Positions 45,152 through 54,774 of a stretch of DNA of 64,000 nucleotides are shown piece by piece. The notes under the pieces were generated by a model. The model worked only from the letters and a program-made list of their open reading frames with translations. It was not told the DNA's origin and searched no databases. Each line of letters opens with the position of its first letter. Positions within the stretch are counted from its first letter, which is position 1. The stretch covers positions 62,001-126,000 of the forward strand of contig NZ_VOPH01000007.1 of NCBI RefSeq assembly GCF_009765275.1, given 5' to 3'. The position numbers and the translations under genes were made by a program. This DNA comes from Chachezhania sediminis. Its GTDB lineage: Bacteria > Pseudomonadota > Alphaproteobacteria > Rhodobacterales > Rhodobacteraceae.

Positions 45152-45441
45152 TCCCCGCCCTGTGCCCCGGATCAGGGGCCGCCAGCATTTCGAAGGACGC
45201 TGGCAACCTATGCGGAAAAACAGCGCGATGTAGCGGCCGAGATCACACCGTCCGCCGGGTATGCCGTGTTCCAGAAGCAAGCCCGTGCAGTCGACCCGGT
45301 CACCATCGAGGCCCAACCTTGCCGCTGCGCCCTCGTCCAGTCCCGGCACGGCAGGCAGCAGGGTCCGGATGCAGCCTGTCCGTGGAAAGAGGCTGGTCCA
45401 GGACCCAGTCCCAGTCAAACCACGGTCCAACCGGCGCTGGG
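45152..45441. other. Intergenic stretch between regulator and nrdF
   Basis: A convergent gap of about 290 bases. It holds no recognised gene. A short imperfect palindrome (CTGGTCCAGGACCCAG, about 45392-45407) might act as a terminator for nrdF, but it is weak. Confidence 0.35.
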
Positions 45442-46503
<1,062 letters not shown>

Positions 46504-46648
46504 TCATCCCCCCGGCCTGCAACGTCGGGGAACGGGCGCTGTCCCATGTCGGATGGTCTTTCAGCGGGCGGTGCCTGGGGACCACGCACCCTGCGGATGT
46601 GTCACGGTCGGGTCTGGCGTCGGGCGGGGTCTACCCCGCCGCCACCGG

Positions 46649-48802
46649 TTACAAAGTACAGGACACGCAGCCCTGAACTTCGGTCCCTTCCAGCGCGGTC
46701 TGGCGCAGGCGGACATAGTAGATCGTCTTGATCCCTTTCCGCCACGCGTAGATCTGGGCGCGGTTGATGTCACGGGTCGTGGCCTCCGCCGGGAAGAACA
46801 GCGTCAGCGACAGGCCCTGGTCCACGTGTTCAGTCGCGGCGGCATAGACGTCGATGATCGCCTCGGGCCCGATCTCGTAGGCGTCGCGGTAATAGCCGAG
46901 GTTCTCGTTCGTCATGAACGGCGCAGGGTAGTAGACGCGGCCGATCTTGCCTTCCTTGCGGATCTCGATCTTGGACACGATCGGGTGGATCGAGGAGGTC
47001 GAATTGTTGATGTAGCTGATCGAGCCCGTAGGCGGCACCGCCTGAAGGTTCCGGTTGTAAAGCCCGTCCTGCATCACCGCATCGCGCAGACCGGCCCAGT
47101 CCGCGCGCCTAGGCAGCGCCACGCCCATCCGGTCGAACAGCGCCTGCACCGCCTCCGTCTCCGGCAGCCAGTCCCGGTCGACATATTTCCCGAAGAACGA
47201 CCCGTCGGCATAACGAGACGTCTCGAACCCCTTGAAGGTCGCCCCCTTTTCGCGCGCCAGCGCGTTCGAGGCGCGGATCGCGTGGAAGGCCACGGCAGCA
47301 AAATAGGCACGGGTGAAGTCCACGCCCTCGGCGCTGTCGTAATGGATCCGCTCGCGTGCCAGGAACCCGTGCAGGTTCATCTGGCCCAGCCCCACCGCAT
47401 GCGCGTCGTCGTTGCCCTTACGGACCGACGGCACGGACTCGATGGCCGACATCTCGCTGACCGCCGTCAGCGCGCGGATCGCGCTTTCCACGGTCCGCCC
47501 CAGATCGCCGCCGTCCATCGCCTTCGCGATGTTCAGAGACCCCAGGTTGCACGAGATATCGGCGCCCATCTTCGCATAGCTCAGGTCGTCGTTGAATTCC
47601 GACGCCTCGTTCACCTGCAGGATCTCGGAACACAGGTTCGACATCGCGATCCGGCCCGCGATCGGGTTGGCGCGGTTCACGCTGTCCTCGAACATGATGT
47701 AGGGATAGCCGCTTTCGAACTGGATCTCGGCCAGTGTCTGGAAGAACGCCCGCGCGTTGATCTTCTTCTTGCGGATCCGCTTGTCGCCGACCATCTCGTC
47801 GTATTTTTCGGTCACCGAGATGTCGGAGAACGGCAGGCCATAGACCCGCTCCACGTCGTGGGGCGAAAAGAGGTACATGTCCTCGTTCTTCTTAGCCAGG
47901 TCGAAGGTCACGTCGGGGATGACGACACCCAGCGACAGGGTCTTGATGCGGATCTTCTCGTCCGCGTTCTCGCGCTTGGTGTCCAGGAACTGCAGGATAT
48001 CCGGGTGGTGCGCGTTCAGATAGACCGCCCCCGCCCCCTGCCGCGCGCCCAGCTGGTTGGCATAGGAAAAGCTGTCTTCCAGCAGCTTCATCACCGGGAT
48101 CACGCCCGAGGACTGGTTTTCGATCCCCTTGATCGGCGCGCCGTGCTCGCGGATGTTGGTCAGCATCAGGGCCACGCCGCCGCCGCGTTTCGACAGTTGA
48201 AGTGACGAATTGATCGCCCGGCCGATGCTTTCCATGTTGTCCTCGACCCGAAGCAGGAAGCACGAGATCAGCTCTCCGCGCGAGGCCTTTCCGGCATTCA
48301 GGAACGTGGGAGTTGCGGGTTGGAACCGGCCGGAAATGATCTCTTCCATGAAGGACATCGCCAGCGCCTGATCGCCGCGCGCCAGCGTCAGGGCGACCAT
48401 GACGACGCGATCCTCGTAGCGTTCCAGATAGCGCTGCCCGTCGCGGGTCTTCAGCGTGTACGAGGTGTAGTACTTGAAGGCGCCCAGGAAGGTCGGGAAC
48501 CGGAACTTGCGGGCAAAGGCCGCGTCCCAAATCCGTTGGATGAACTCGCGCGGATACTGCGCCAGCACCTCGGCCTCGTAGTAACCTTCGTCGACAAGGT
48601 AGCCCAGCTTCTCGTCCAGCGAATGGAAGAAGACGGTGTTCTGATTCACATGTTGCAGGAAATACTGCCGCGCCGCCTTGCGGTCGGCATCGAAACGGAT
48701 CTGACCGGCCTCGTCGTAGAGGTTCAGCATCGCGTTCAGCGCATGGTAGTCGAGCGTTTCGGCCCCGTCGCCCTTCATGCCGCCCTTCACATCGTCAAGC
48801 AT
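46649..48802 (-). CDS. nrdE: Ribonucleotide reductase class Ib, alpha subunit
   Basis: A 717-residue catalytic subunit. It lacks the N-terminal ATP-cone, consistent with class Ib. It shows [21 protein letters not shown] (active-site Cys), [38 protein letters not shown], the [18 protein letters not shown] region and the C-terminal redox pair GCVSCTL. ATG 48802 overlaps the end of nrdI by 16 bases, so translation is likely coupled. Reduces ribonucleoside diphosphates with NrdH as thiol donor. Confidence 0.95.
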   Translation of the reverse strand: MLDDVKGGMKGDGAETLDYHALNAMLNLYDEAGQIRFDADRKAARQYFLQHVNQNTVFFHSLDEKLGYLVDEGYYEAEVLAQYPREFIQRIWDAAFARKFRFPTFLGAFKYYTSYTLKTRDGQRYLERYEDRVVMVALTLARGDQALAMSFMEEIISGRFQPATPTFLNAGKASRGELISCFLLRVEDNMESIGRAINSSLQLSKRGGGVALMLTNIREHGAPIKGIENQSSGVIPVMKLLEDSFSYANQLGARQGAGAVYLNAHHPDILQFLDTKRENADEKIRIKTLSLGVVIPDVTFDLAKKNEDMYLFSPHDVERVYGLPFSDISVTEKYDEMVGDKRIRKKKINARAFFQTLAEIQFESGYPYIMFEDSVNRANPIAGRIAMSNLCSEILQVNEASEFNDDLSYAKMGADISCNLGSLNIAKAMDGGDLGRTVESAIRALTAVSEMSAIESVPSVRKGNDDAHAVGLGQMNLHGFLARERIHYDSAEGVDFTRAYFAAVAFHAIRASNALAREKGATFKGFETSRYADGSFFGKYVDRDWLPETEAVQALFDRMGVALPRRADWAGLRDAVMQDGLYNRNLQAVPPTGSISYINNSTSSIHPIVSKIEIRKEGKIGRVYYPAPFMTNENLGYYRDAYEIGPEAIIDVYAAATEHVDQGLSLTLFFPAEATTRDINRAQIYAWRKGIKTIYYVRLRQTALEGTEVQGCVSCTL

Positions 48803-49200
48803 TCCGCTCTCCACAGTTTTTCCAGCCCGGCGCGAACGCGGGCGATATCGGTTTCGGTGCCGGCCAGTTCGAACCGGTAGAGCACAGGCACCCCGCACTT
48901 CCGGGCGATGACATCGCCGGCCAGTGCGAAGGTCGTGCCGAAATTGCGGTTGCCCGCGGCGATGACGCCACGCAGCAACGCCCGCCGGTCGGGATCGTTC
49001 AGAAAGCGGATCACCTGTTTCGGCACCGCGCCGCGGCCTTCGCCATCGGCATAGGTGGGACAGATCAGGGCAAAGGGCATGTCCGGGCGGGGCATCTTCG
49101 TGTCCGTCCCCAAAGGGATGCGCGCCGCGGGCAGACCCAGCGCCGTCACGAAACGGGCCGTGTTGCCCGACCGCGACGAGAAGTAGACGATCCCTCCCAA
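48787..49200 (-). CDS. nrdI: NrdI flavodoxin
   Basis: A 137-residue flavodoxin-like activase that provides superoxide/electrons to assemble the NrdF dimanganese radical. Typical motifs are [16 protein letters not shown] (FMN phosphate loop), [20 protein letters not shown] and [14 protein letters not shown]. Located between nrdH and nrdE, the canonical nrdHIEF order. Confidence 0.94.
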   Translation of the reverse strand: MGGIVYFSSRSGNTARFVTALGLPAARIPLGTDTKMPRPDMPFALICPTYADGEGRGAVPKQVIRFLNDPDRRALLRGVIAAGNRNFGTTFALAGDVIARKCGVPVLYRFELAGTETDIARVRAGLEKLWRAECLTM

Positions 49201-49222
49201 GGCGCTGTCCCCCTGCCCCGGA

Positions 49223-49444
49223 TCAGGCCAGACGGCGGATCAGGTCCGGACGGAAACCCGCCCAGTGATCGTCGCCCGCGATGACAACCGGCGCCTGGCG
49301 ATAGCCCAGTTCGGTCACGCGGGTCATGGCAGCGGCGTCCACGGTCAGGTCGACCAGGTTATAGGCAATGCCCTGGGCCTCCAGTGCACGGGTGGTTGCC
49401 GTGCACTGCACGCAGGCCGGTTTGGAATAGACGGTGATCGACAT
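49223..49444 (-). CDS. nrdH: NrdH glutaredoxin-like redoxin
   Basis: A 73-residue thioredoxin-fold electron donor for the class Ib reductase. Redox motif [16 protein letters not shown] (Cys-x-x-Cys, near residues 11-14) and the C-terminal cis-Pro region [19 protein letters not shown] match NrdH. ATG 49444 is used because the upstream open frame overlaps the riboswitch. First gene of nrdHIEF and therefore first to be controlled by the riboswitch upstream. Confidence 0.94.
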   Translation of the reverse strand: MSITVYSKPACVQCTATTRALEAQGIAYNLVDLTVDAAAMTRVTELGYRQAPVVIAGDDHWAGFRPDLIRRLA

Positions 49445-49565
49445 TGCTCTGTCCTCTCTGTTGCGCGTATCGAGGACAGGGGACAACGGATCGGCGCTGG
49501 CATCCTGATGCCAGCCCTTTCGCGTACACCCCGAGGCCCTCCGCCTGCGGTCGTCATGGTCGTGC

Positions 49566-49733
49566 CCTGGCAGGTTTCCTGGCTCGCGGGTTGTCGCTCG
49601 GCTGGCCTTCCCGGGTGGATCCGGTGGCGTGATCAGCGTCGCTCGCCGCTTACAGTTGCGGGGGCAGCGCCGGAATGGGTCCATCGGACCGCACCGGCTT
49701 CCCTCTTAGCCCTTGATTTGAGTCGCGGGCACC
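49566..49733 (-). promoter_or_regulatory. Cobalamin riboswitch upstream of nrdHIEF
   Basis: On the minus strand it runs AAGAGGGAAGCCGGTG, GCCCCCGCAACTGTAAGC (plus-strand GCTTACAGTTGCGG at 49648-49661), a CACCGGATCCACCCGGGAAGG-type section and the B12 box GAGCCAGGAAACCTGCC (49570-49586). It lies 122 bases before nrdH. The plausible logic is that B12 shuts down the B12-independent reductase when a B12-dependent class II enzyme can work. Confidence 0.9.
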
Positions 49734-49885
49734 AAAGCACCTGTATCTTGTGGCACTTTGGGTGGGAAGGTCAATATCTGGATTGCATGCCCCGGGCCAT
49801 ACACCGCCATTTCGGGCTTGCCGTAGATGAAACCGGCCGGCCGGCTCACGCACGGTTGCCAAATCCGTGGCCGTGGGCTAGCGCT

Positions 49886-50062
49886 TCGGGTGTCGGTTTC
49901 CACCCGGAATGAAAAGGGAATCCGCCGCCGGTCCGCCGGCGAAACGGAACTGCCCCCGCAACTGTAAGCGGTGAGCGCGCAGCACCCAAGGCCACTGAGG
50001 ACAGGCTCCTCGGGAAGGCAGCTGCAAGCCATGACCCGCCAGTCAGGAGACCTGCCGACGCT
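49886..50062 (+). promoter_or_regulatory. Cobalamin riboswitch upstream of the binding-protein operon
   Basis: Starts with GGTGTCGGTTTCC, then GAATGAAAAGGGAAT, the core CCCCCGCAACTGTAAGCG (around 49953-49970), and ends with GCCAGTCAGGAGACCTGCC (about 50038-50056), the canonical B12 box. It precedes the gene at 50245 by a 180-base leader. It is oriented away from the nrd riboswitch, about 150 bases apart. Confidence 0.92.
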
Positions 50063-50244
50063 GTCAGCAACGCGGCCCGGACGGGGTGTCCGGGGAGGTG
50101 TCGAATGAAGATTTCCCCTGTGCGGCCCGACCGGGTTGCCTCTGCCATCGCGCTTGGTACGGCCGCCCCGGTCCGTCCGGCCGAAAGCCTCCGGGACGGC
50201 GTGTCCTCTCCTGTTCGGGTCGAAACACCGATCGGAGACGACCC

Positions 50245-51261
50245 ATGTTCCTGAAGATTGCCGCGGGTGCCGCCCTGGCATCCGCAACCCTTGCCGTGCC
50301 CGCCACGGCCGGGTCCACGCGGTATCCCCTGACCATCCACAATTGCGGGATCGATCTGACATTCGACAAGGCGCCCGAAACCGTCGTGTCGTTGGGCCAG
50401 CGCGGGACCGAAATGCTGTACCTGCTGGGCCTGGCCGACAAGGTCGTGGGCACCGCCGTCTGGCGCAGCCCGGTCCTGCCGCAATTCGCCGAAGCGAACG
50501 CCCGCGTCGAACGCCTGGCCGACAACGACCCGTCCTTCGAGGCTGTGATCGCCAGGAAACCCGATTTCGTCACCGCCGACCTGCAGTTCCATATCGGACA
50601 AAAGGGCGTCGTCGGCACGCAGGCGCAGTTCGCCAAAGTCGGCATTCCCGCCTACAACCTGCCCTCGGACTGCGCCGACCGGCCCAAGATGCAGACCTCG
50701 GACGGGCCGCGCCCGATCCCGTTCGAGATGGACCTGATCTACAACGACATCACCGAACTGGCCCTGATCTTCGATATCCCGGACCGCGGCGCGGAACTGG
50801 TGGCCGAACTGCAGGCACGCGAAGAAGCTGCGCTGGCAAGGATCGCCGATGTCGATCTAAACGGCGTCTCGATCGTGTTCTGGTTTTCGTCCGCCACGAA
50901 GGAGGCCGATCCCTATGTCGCAGGCCGGAACGGCACGCCGGGCTACATGATGCGGCAACTGGGGCTGACGAACATCATCGACAGCACCGAAGACTGGCCG
51001 ACCGTGGGATGGGAGACCATCGCCCGGGCCAACCCGACCTTCATCGTGATCGGCGACATGACCCGCCGCCGCTATCCGATGGATTCGACCGAGGCCAAGA
51101 TGGAGTTCCTGCACACCGATCCGGTGGCCAGCCTGATGGATGCCGTCCAGCAGAACCGCGTAATCGCGATGGACGTGATGCCGATGGGCGGCTCGACCCG
51201 CGTGATCGACGGGCTGGAAACCCTGGCCGATGCGCTCACCTCGATGAATGCGGGCCAGTGA
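50245..51261 (+). CDS. Cobalamin-controlled ABC substrate-binding protein (BtuF/FepB-like), paralog of 55820-56824
   Basis: A 338-residue periplasmic binding protein of the class III (BtuF/FepB) fold. Signal peptide MFLKIAAGAALASATLAV with cleavage near ATAGS (about residue 22). The mature part starts STRYPLTIHNCGIDLTFDKA and contains RLADNDPSFEAVIARKPDFV and WPTVGWETIARANPTFIVIG. ATG 50245 follows CGGAG. It is closely similar throughout to the btuF-like protein at 55820-56824, including the early Asn-Cys-Gly. No permease or ATPase gene belongs to this operon, so it may share the other transporter or have a different, transporter-independent job. Confidence 0.8.
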   Translation: MFLKIAAGAALASATLAVPATAGSTRYPLTIHNCGIDLTFDKAPETVVSLGQRGTEMLYLLGLADKVVGTAVWRSPVLPQFAEANARVERLADNDPSFEAVIARKPDFVTADLQFHIGQKGVVGTQAQFAKVGIPAYNLPSDCADRPKMQTSDGPRPIPFEMDLIYNDITELALIFDIPDRGAELVAELQAREEAALARIADVDLNGVSIVFWFSSATKEADPYVAGRNGTPGYMMRQLGLTNIIDSTEDWPTVGWETIARANPTFIVIGDMTRRRYPMDSTEAKMEFLHTDPVASLMDAVQQNRVIAMDVMPMGGSTRVIDGLETLADALTSMNAGQ

Positions 51262-51319
51262 TGGCCTCCGGGTTCCGGAGAAGCTTCGGACCCCCCTCCC
51301 CTAACGCAAAGGACTACCG

Positions 51320-51736
51320 ATGAAGCCTGCCCTATTGATGATCGCCACCCTTCTGGCCGGTCCGGCCCTGGCCGAAACCCACGAAGTGGCGATGTATACG
51401 CGAAACGACCGCGGCCCGATGATCTATGAACCGGACTTCCTGCGGATACAGCCCGGCGACAGCGTTCGCTTCGTTCCGGTCCAGCGCAGCCACAATGCCG
51501 CCACCATCGACGGCATGATCCCGGCGGGAGCCCAGCCCTTCAAGGGCAACATCAACGAGGACTTCACCGTCACCCTCACCGAACCGGGGATCTACGGGGT
51601 CAAGTGCAGTCCGCACTACATGATGGGCATGGTCATGCTGATCGCCGTGGGCGATGCGGGGAACCCGGTCTTCCCGGACGACCTGCCGCCCCGCGCGCGC
51701 CAGCGCTTCGATCAGATCATGGCGGCGCAGCAATGA
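51320..51736 (+). CDS. Pseudoazurin, periplasmic type I copper protein
   Basis: A 138-residue cupredoxin. The signal peptide MKPALLMIATLLAGPALA is cleaved before ETHEV (about residue 19). Type I copper ligands are His58 (QRSHNAAT), Cys96 and His99 (VKCSPHYMM) and Met104. The spacing fits pseudoazurin, normally an electron donor to nitrite or nitrous-oxide reductase. No denitrification gene is nearby. It lies 58 bases after the binding-protein stop and overlaps the next gene by 4 bases, so it is probably co-transcribed under cobalamin control, which is unusual. Confidence 0.9.
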   Translation: MKPALLMIATLLAGPALAETHEVAMYTRNDRGPMIYEPDFLRIQPGDSVRFVPVQRSHNAATIDGMIPAGAQPFKGNINEDFTVTLTEPGIYGVKCSPHYMMGMVMLIAVGDAGNPVFPDDLPPRARQRFDQIMAAQQ

Positions 51737-52533
51737 CCACGAACCGGGATCTGACAGACGAGATCAAGGACTACTGGTCGCGCCGGTCAAAGACCTTCGA
51801 CCTGTCTTTCGGCCACTACATCCCGCCGGGGCCCGAGGCCGAGGCCTGGGCGCAGCCGATGCGCGATCATCTGGGTCCGGCGCCGCAGCGGGTGCTGGAA
51901 CTGGCCTGCGGCACCGGTGAAGTCACCCGGCTGGTCCACGACCTGGGCCACGACGTGACGGGCCTAGATTTCTCGGAAGACATGATGGCCGTGGCAAAGG
52001 CCAAGCACGCAGGCAAGCCGCGATTGCGGTTCATCCTGGCCAATGCCTGCCAGACGATGGAGCCCGACGCCAGCTATGACGCGATCCTCTGCCGCCATCT
52101 GGTCTGGACGCTGGTGGAACCCGAGGCCGCCTTTACCGACTGGTTTCGCGTCCTGCGCCCCGGCGGGCGGCTGTTGATCTACGATGGCGACTGGGCCCGC
52201 CCGGCCAGCCCGCTGGCGGCAAAACTGCTGGCGCTCTGGGCGCGGCTGTCGCCCGAGCCTAGTGCGGACGAGACGGCCGCAAAGGCCCATGCCGACATCA
52301 TGGCCCGACTGCCCTTCCGCGGCGGGCTGACCGTCGACAGGATCCTGCCCCTGCTGGAACAGGCGGGGTTCGAAGATTTTCGGCACCTGTCCCACGCCCC
52401 GATTTCGCGCGCGCAGCGGCGCGCCAACGGCCTGCGCAACAGGCTGAGAACCCGGGTCTGGAACCGCTTCATCCTTGTGGCCCGGAAACCGGGCCCGACC
52501 GACACTCGCACCTCACCGGAGACTTCAGCATGA
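51733..52533 (+). CDS. Class I SAM-dependent methyltransferase (UbiE/Methyltransf_11 type)
   Basis: A 266-residue cytoplasmic methyltransferase with motif I VLELACGTGEVTRL (residues 54-67), an acidic loop DVTGLDFSEDMMAVA, and motif post-II YDAILCRHLVWTL followed by FRVLRPGGRLLIYDGDW. Start ATG 51733 overlaps the pseudoazurin stop (ATGA). The stop overlaps the membrane-protein start (52530). The target is not readable from the sequence: a small molecule such as a corrinoid precursor or metallophore is as possible as a lipid or protein. Confidence 0.85.
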   Translation: MTTNRDLTDEIKDYWSRRSKTFDLSFGHYIPPGPEAEAWAQPMRDHLGPAPQRVLELACGTGEVTRLVHDLGHDVTGLDFSEDMMAVAKAKHAGKPRLRFILANACQTMEPDASYDAILCRHLVWTLVEPEAAFTDWFRVLRPGGRLLIYDGDWARPASPLAAKLLALWARLSPEPSADETAAKAHADIMARLPFRGGLTVDRILPLLEQAGFEDFRHLSHAPISRAQRRANGLRNRLRTRVWNRFILVARKPGPTDTRTSPETSA

Positions 52534-53066
52534 CGACAACCCTTGGACGCCCTGCCTGGATCGCGGCTCTGAGCGCGGTCAGCATCCTCATCAGCCTGGC
52601 CCTGACCTGCGGCATGCCCTTCGCGGCCCTTGGCGCCGTGGCGGCCCTGGCCCTGCCCCTTCGCGACGGCGTGGCCGCGGTCCTGCTGGCGTGGCTGGCC
52701 AATCAGGCCATCGGGTTCGGTCTTCTCGGCTATCCGACCGATCCCGAGACCATCGCCTGGGGCGTAGCACTGAGCCTTTCTGCGCTGGCGGCCCTCTGCG
52801 CCGCCCGTTTCACGAAGAGCGCCCTGAACGGGTCCGCCCCCGCCCTGCGATGGATCCTTGGGTTCGCAACCGCATTCTGCGCGCAGCAGGCGGTGATCTG
52901 GACGGTGGGCCTGGCGCTGTCGTCCCATCCCGGGGCGATCTCGCTGCCGGTTCTGGCCTATGTCGGCTGGACCAATGCCCTGGCCTTCACCCTACTGGCC
53001 GCGGTGCAGTGGGCCGGAGTGGCCGCAGGTGTCGCCCCGGCCCCGCTGCGTCAGCTGCGCGGATAG
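52530..53066 (+). CDS. Small integral membrane protein, cobalamin-controlled operon
   Basis: A 178-residue very hydrophobic protein with about five or six predicted membrane segments. The first is around residues 8-28 (AWIAALSAVSILISLALTC). The family is not recognised. Size and topology resemble ECF-type S components such as BtuM or CblT, some of which are cobalamin-riboswitch controlled, but no specific motif supports that. Start overlaps the methyltransferase stop by 4 bases. The last 16 bases overlap, on the opposite strand, the end of the DUF1289-domain gene. Confidence 0.7.
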   Translation: MTTTLGRPAWIAALSAVSILISLALTCGMPFAALGAVAALALPLRDGVAAVLLAWLANQAIGFGLLGYPTDPETIAWGVALSLSALAALCAARFTKSALNGSAPALRWILGFATAFCAQQAVIWTVGLALSSHPGAISLPVLAYVGWTNALAFTLLAAVQWAGVAAGVAPAPLRQLRG

Positions 53067-53935
53067 AAGATCGCCCCCGGCAGATAGGCCCGGGGCATGT
53101 CCATCCCTACCGGCGTGGCCCGGCCCGACGACAGAAGGTCCGGCAGAAGGTGGGTATGCGGCCCCACGGGCGACTGGCCGCCCGGCGCCGGGATCGGGGC
53201 CAGCACCTCGACCCGGCCCAGCGGGGTCTCGATCACCCGGGCCGGGCTTTCGGCCAGAAGCGCGTGGCCGATGGTGCCCATGCAGGCCGGGAACGCGATG
53301 CCCAGGGCGCGGTCCATCGCCTCGTGCGCCGGGCCGGGGGCGACACGGACGCAGAACCGGGCCTCTTTCCGGCCCAGACCCAGATCGTAGAGCGCGCACC
53401 GGCGGTCGACGCTGTCGATCGCGTTCCGGTCCGGACCAAGAGCCGCGATCCCGTCCGCCACCGGCGGCCGGCCGCGTTCGCGCTTGACAGCCAGGACGAT
53501 GCGCGCCCGTTCCGGCGGGATATCCGGCGCCTCGAAGGTCAGCGCGCGCACGGCATCGTCGATCAGGAAACGCAGGCGCGCGCCTTCGGTGCGGGCAATG
53601 ATGTTGTCGCCGTCCTCTTCGACCTCGATCGCTTTGCCCGGAGCGGCACAGAACTCGCCGACGCCGCCCAGCACGCCGGCCACCCATGTGCCCCGGGCGC
53701 CCTCCAGCGTGCTCCGCACGAAGGTGCGCACCTGATCGGTGGTCCAGTCAAGCCGCCGGCAGGTCACTCCCAGCCGTTCCAGCCGCGCCGGCAGCACGTC
53801 CCAGATGGCGCCCCGCGTGGCGGCATCGGCCAGTCCCCAGCCGGCGATTTCCTCCGTTGTGCGGGCGCAGCCCAGGCAAAATCCCGTCGTGGCATCCATG
53901 GTGCAGTTTCCGACACAGGGGCTGGCCAGGTTCAT
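53051..53935 (-). CDS. DUF1289 domain fused to an unknown C-terminal domain
   Basis: A 294-residue cytoplasmic protein. Residues 1-50 are a DUF1289 module with four cysteines (SPCVGNCTMDATTGFCLGCA, Cys7, 11, 20, 23) and the following RTTEEIAGW, suggesting a metal or Fe-S site. Residues 65-294 form a domain I do not recognise, with Cys in GGVGEFCAAPG, RRCALYD and GPHTHLLPDLLSSG near the end, which could also bind metal. Start overlaps the ATPase stop by 4 bases (ATGA at 53932-53935), so it is the fourth product of the cobalamin-controlled btuFCD operon. A role in corrinoid handling or metal insertion is inference. Confidence 0.7.
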   Translation of the reverse strand: MNLASPCVGNCTMDATTGFCLGCARTTEEIAGWGLADAATRGAIWDVLPARLERLGVTCRRLDWTTDQVRTFVRSTLEGARGTWVAGVLGGVGEFCAAPGKAIEVEEDGDNIIARTEGARLRFLIDDAVRALTFEAPDIPPERARIVLAVKRERGRPPVADGIAALGPDRNAIDSVDRRCALYDLGLGRKEARFCVRVAPGPAHEAMDRALGIAFPACMGTIGHALLAESPARVIETPLGRVEVLAPIPAPGGQSPVGPHTHLLPDLLSSGRATPVGMDMPRAYLPGAIFYPRS

Positions 53936-54774
53936 GTCGCGACCTTCGTCTTTGCAAGATAAGGGAAATCCGGGGTGGTGGCCCGCCCCGCCGCAATCCC
54001 GGGCGTAGCGCGGTCTCCGGATTGGAAGCGCATGATCCGCGCGCCATCCACGGGATCGGTCAGGAACCGCGCACGGACGTCGAAAATCTCGGACAGAATG
54101 GTTTCGGTCAGGACCGCGTCGGGCGCTCCCTGATCCATCAGCCGACCACCGGACATGACCGCGATGCGGTCGCAATCCATCGCCTGGTTCAGGTCGTGCA
54201 GCGCCACCACCACGGTCACCGGCAGTGCGCGGACCAGGTGCAGGATTGACAGCTGGTGATGGATGTCGAGGTGATTGGTCGGTTCGTCCAGCATCAGGAT
54301 CCGGGGCTCTTGCGCCAGGGCGCGGGCGATATGGACCCGCTGGCGTTCGCCCCCGGACAGGGTGTGCCAGTACCGGCCGGCCATGTGCCCCATCCCGACA
54401 TCGTCCAGCGCACGGCCGACGATGGCGTCATCCTGCGAAGACCAGGGCTGAAGCGCGCTCAGCCAGGGTGTCCGGCCCAGTTCTACGGCGTCGCGGACGG
54501 TTATGCGGTTGCCTGTGTCGGCCTGCTGTTCGACCAGCGCGATGTTCTGCGCAATGGCGCGCTGCCCCATGTCAGCCATGGGTCGGCCATCCAACCGGAC
54601 CTGCCCCCGCCCCGGCCGCCTGATGCCCGCCAGCATCTTCAGCAGCGACGACTTGCCGGACCCGTTCGGACCGATCAGCCCCAGCGTTTCGCCTTCGCGG
54701 ACCGACAGGCAAACCCCGTCGACGATGTCGGCGCCCGAGACCGACCAGCCCAGGTCCTGTGCTTCGAGGATCAT
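53932..54774 (-). CDS. btuD: FecE/BtuD-type ABC ATPase
   Basis: A 280-residue cytoplasmic ATPase. Walker A GPNGSGKSS at residues 35-43, Q-loop NIALVEQQADTG, signature LSGGERQRVHIARAL, Walker B ILMLDEPTNHLD and H-loop VVVALHDLNQAM. ATG 54774 overlaps the permease stop by 4 bases; the much longer open frame upstream is a shadow of the permease. Powers the permease at 54771-55823. The name btuD rests on the riboswitch in front of the operon. Confidence 0.85.
   Translation of the reverse strand: MILEAQDLGWSVSGADIVDGVCLSVREGETLGLIGPNGSGKSSLLKMLAGIRRPGRGQVRLDGRPMADMGQRAIAQNIALVEQQADTGNRITVRDAVELGRTPWLSALQPWSSQDDAIVGRALDDVGMGHMAGRYWHTLSGGERQRVHIARALAQEPRILMLDEPTNHLDIHHQLSILHLVRALPVTVVVALHDLNQAMDCDRIAVMSGGRLMDQGAPDAVLTETILSEIFDVRARFLTDPVDGARIMRFQSGDRATPGIAAGRATTPDFPYLAKTKVAT

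Noticed and set aside
45092-45430. A 112-codon minus-strand open frame between the ace regulator and nrdF.
   Set aside because: Overlaps the end of the regulator gene, has no family resemblance and no ribosome site.
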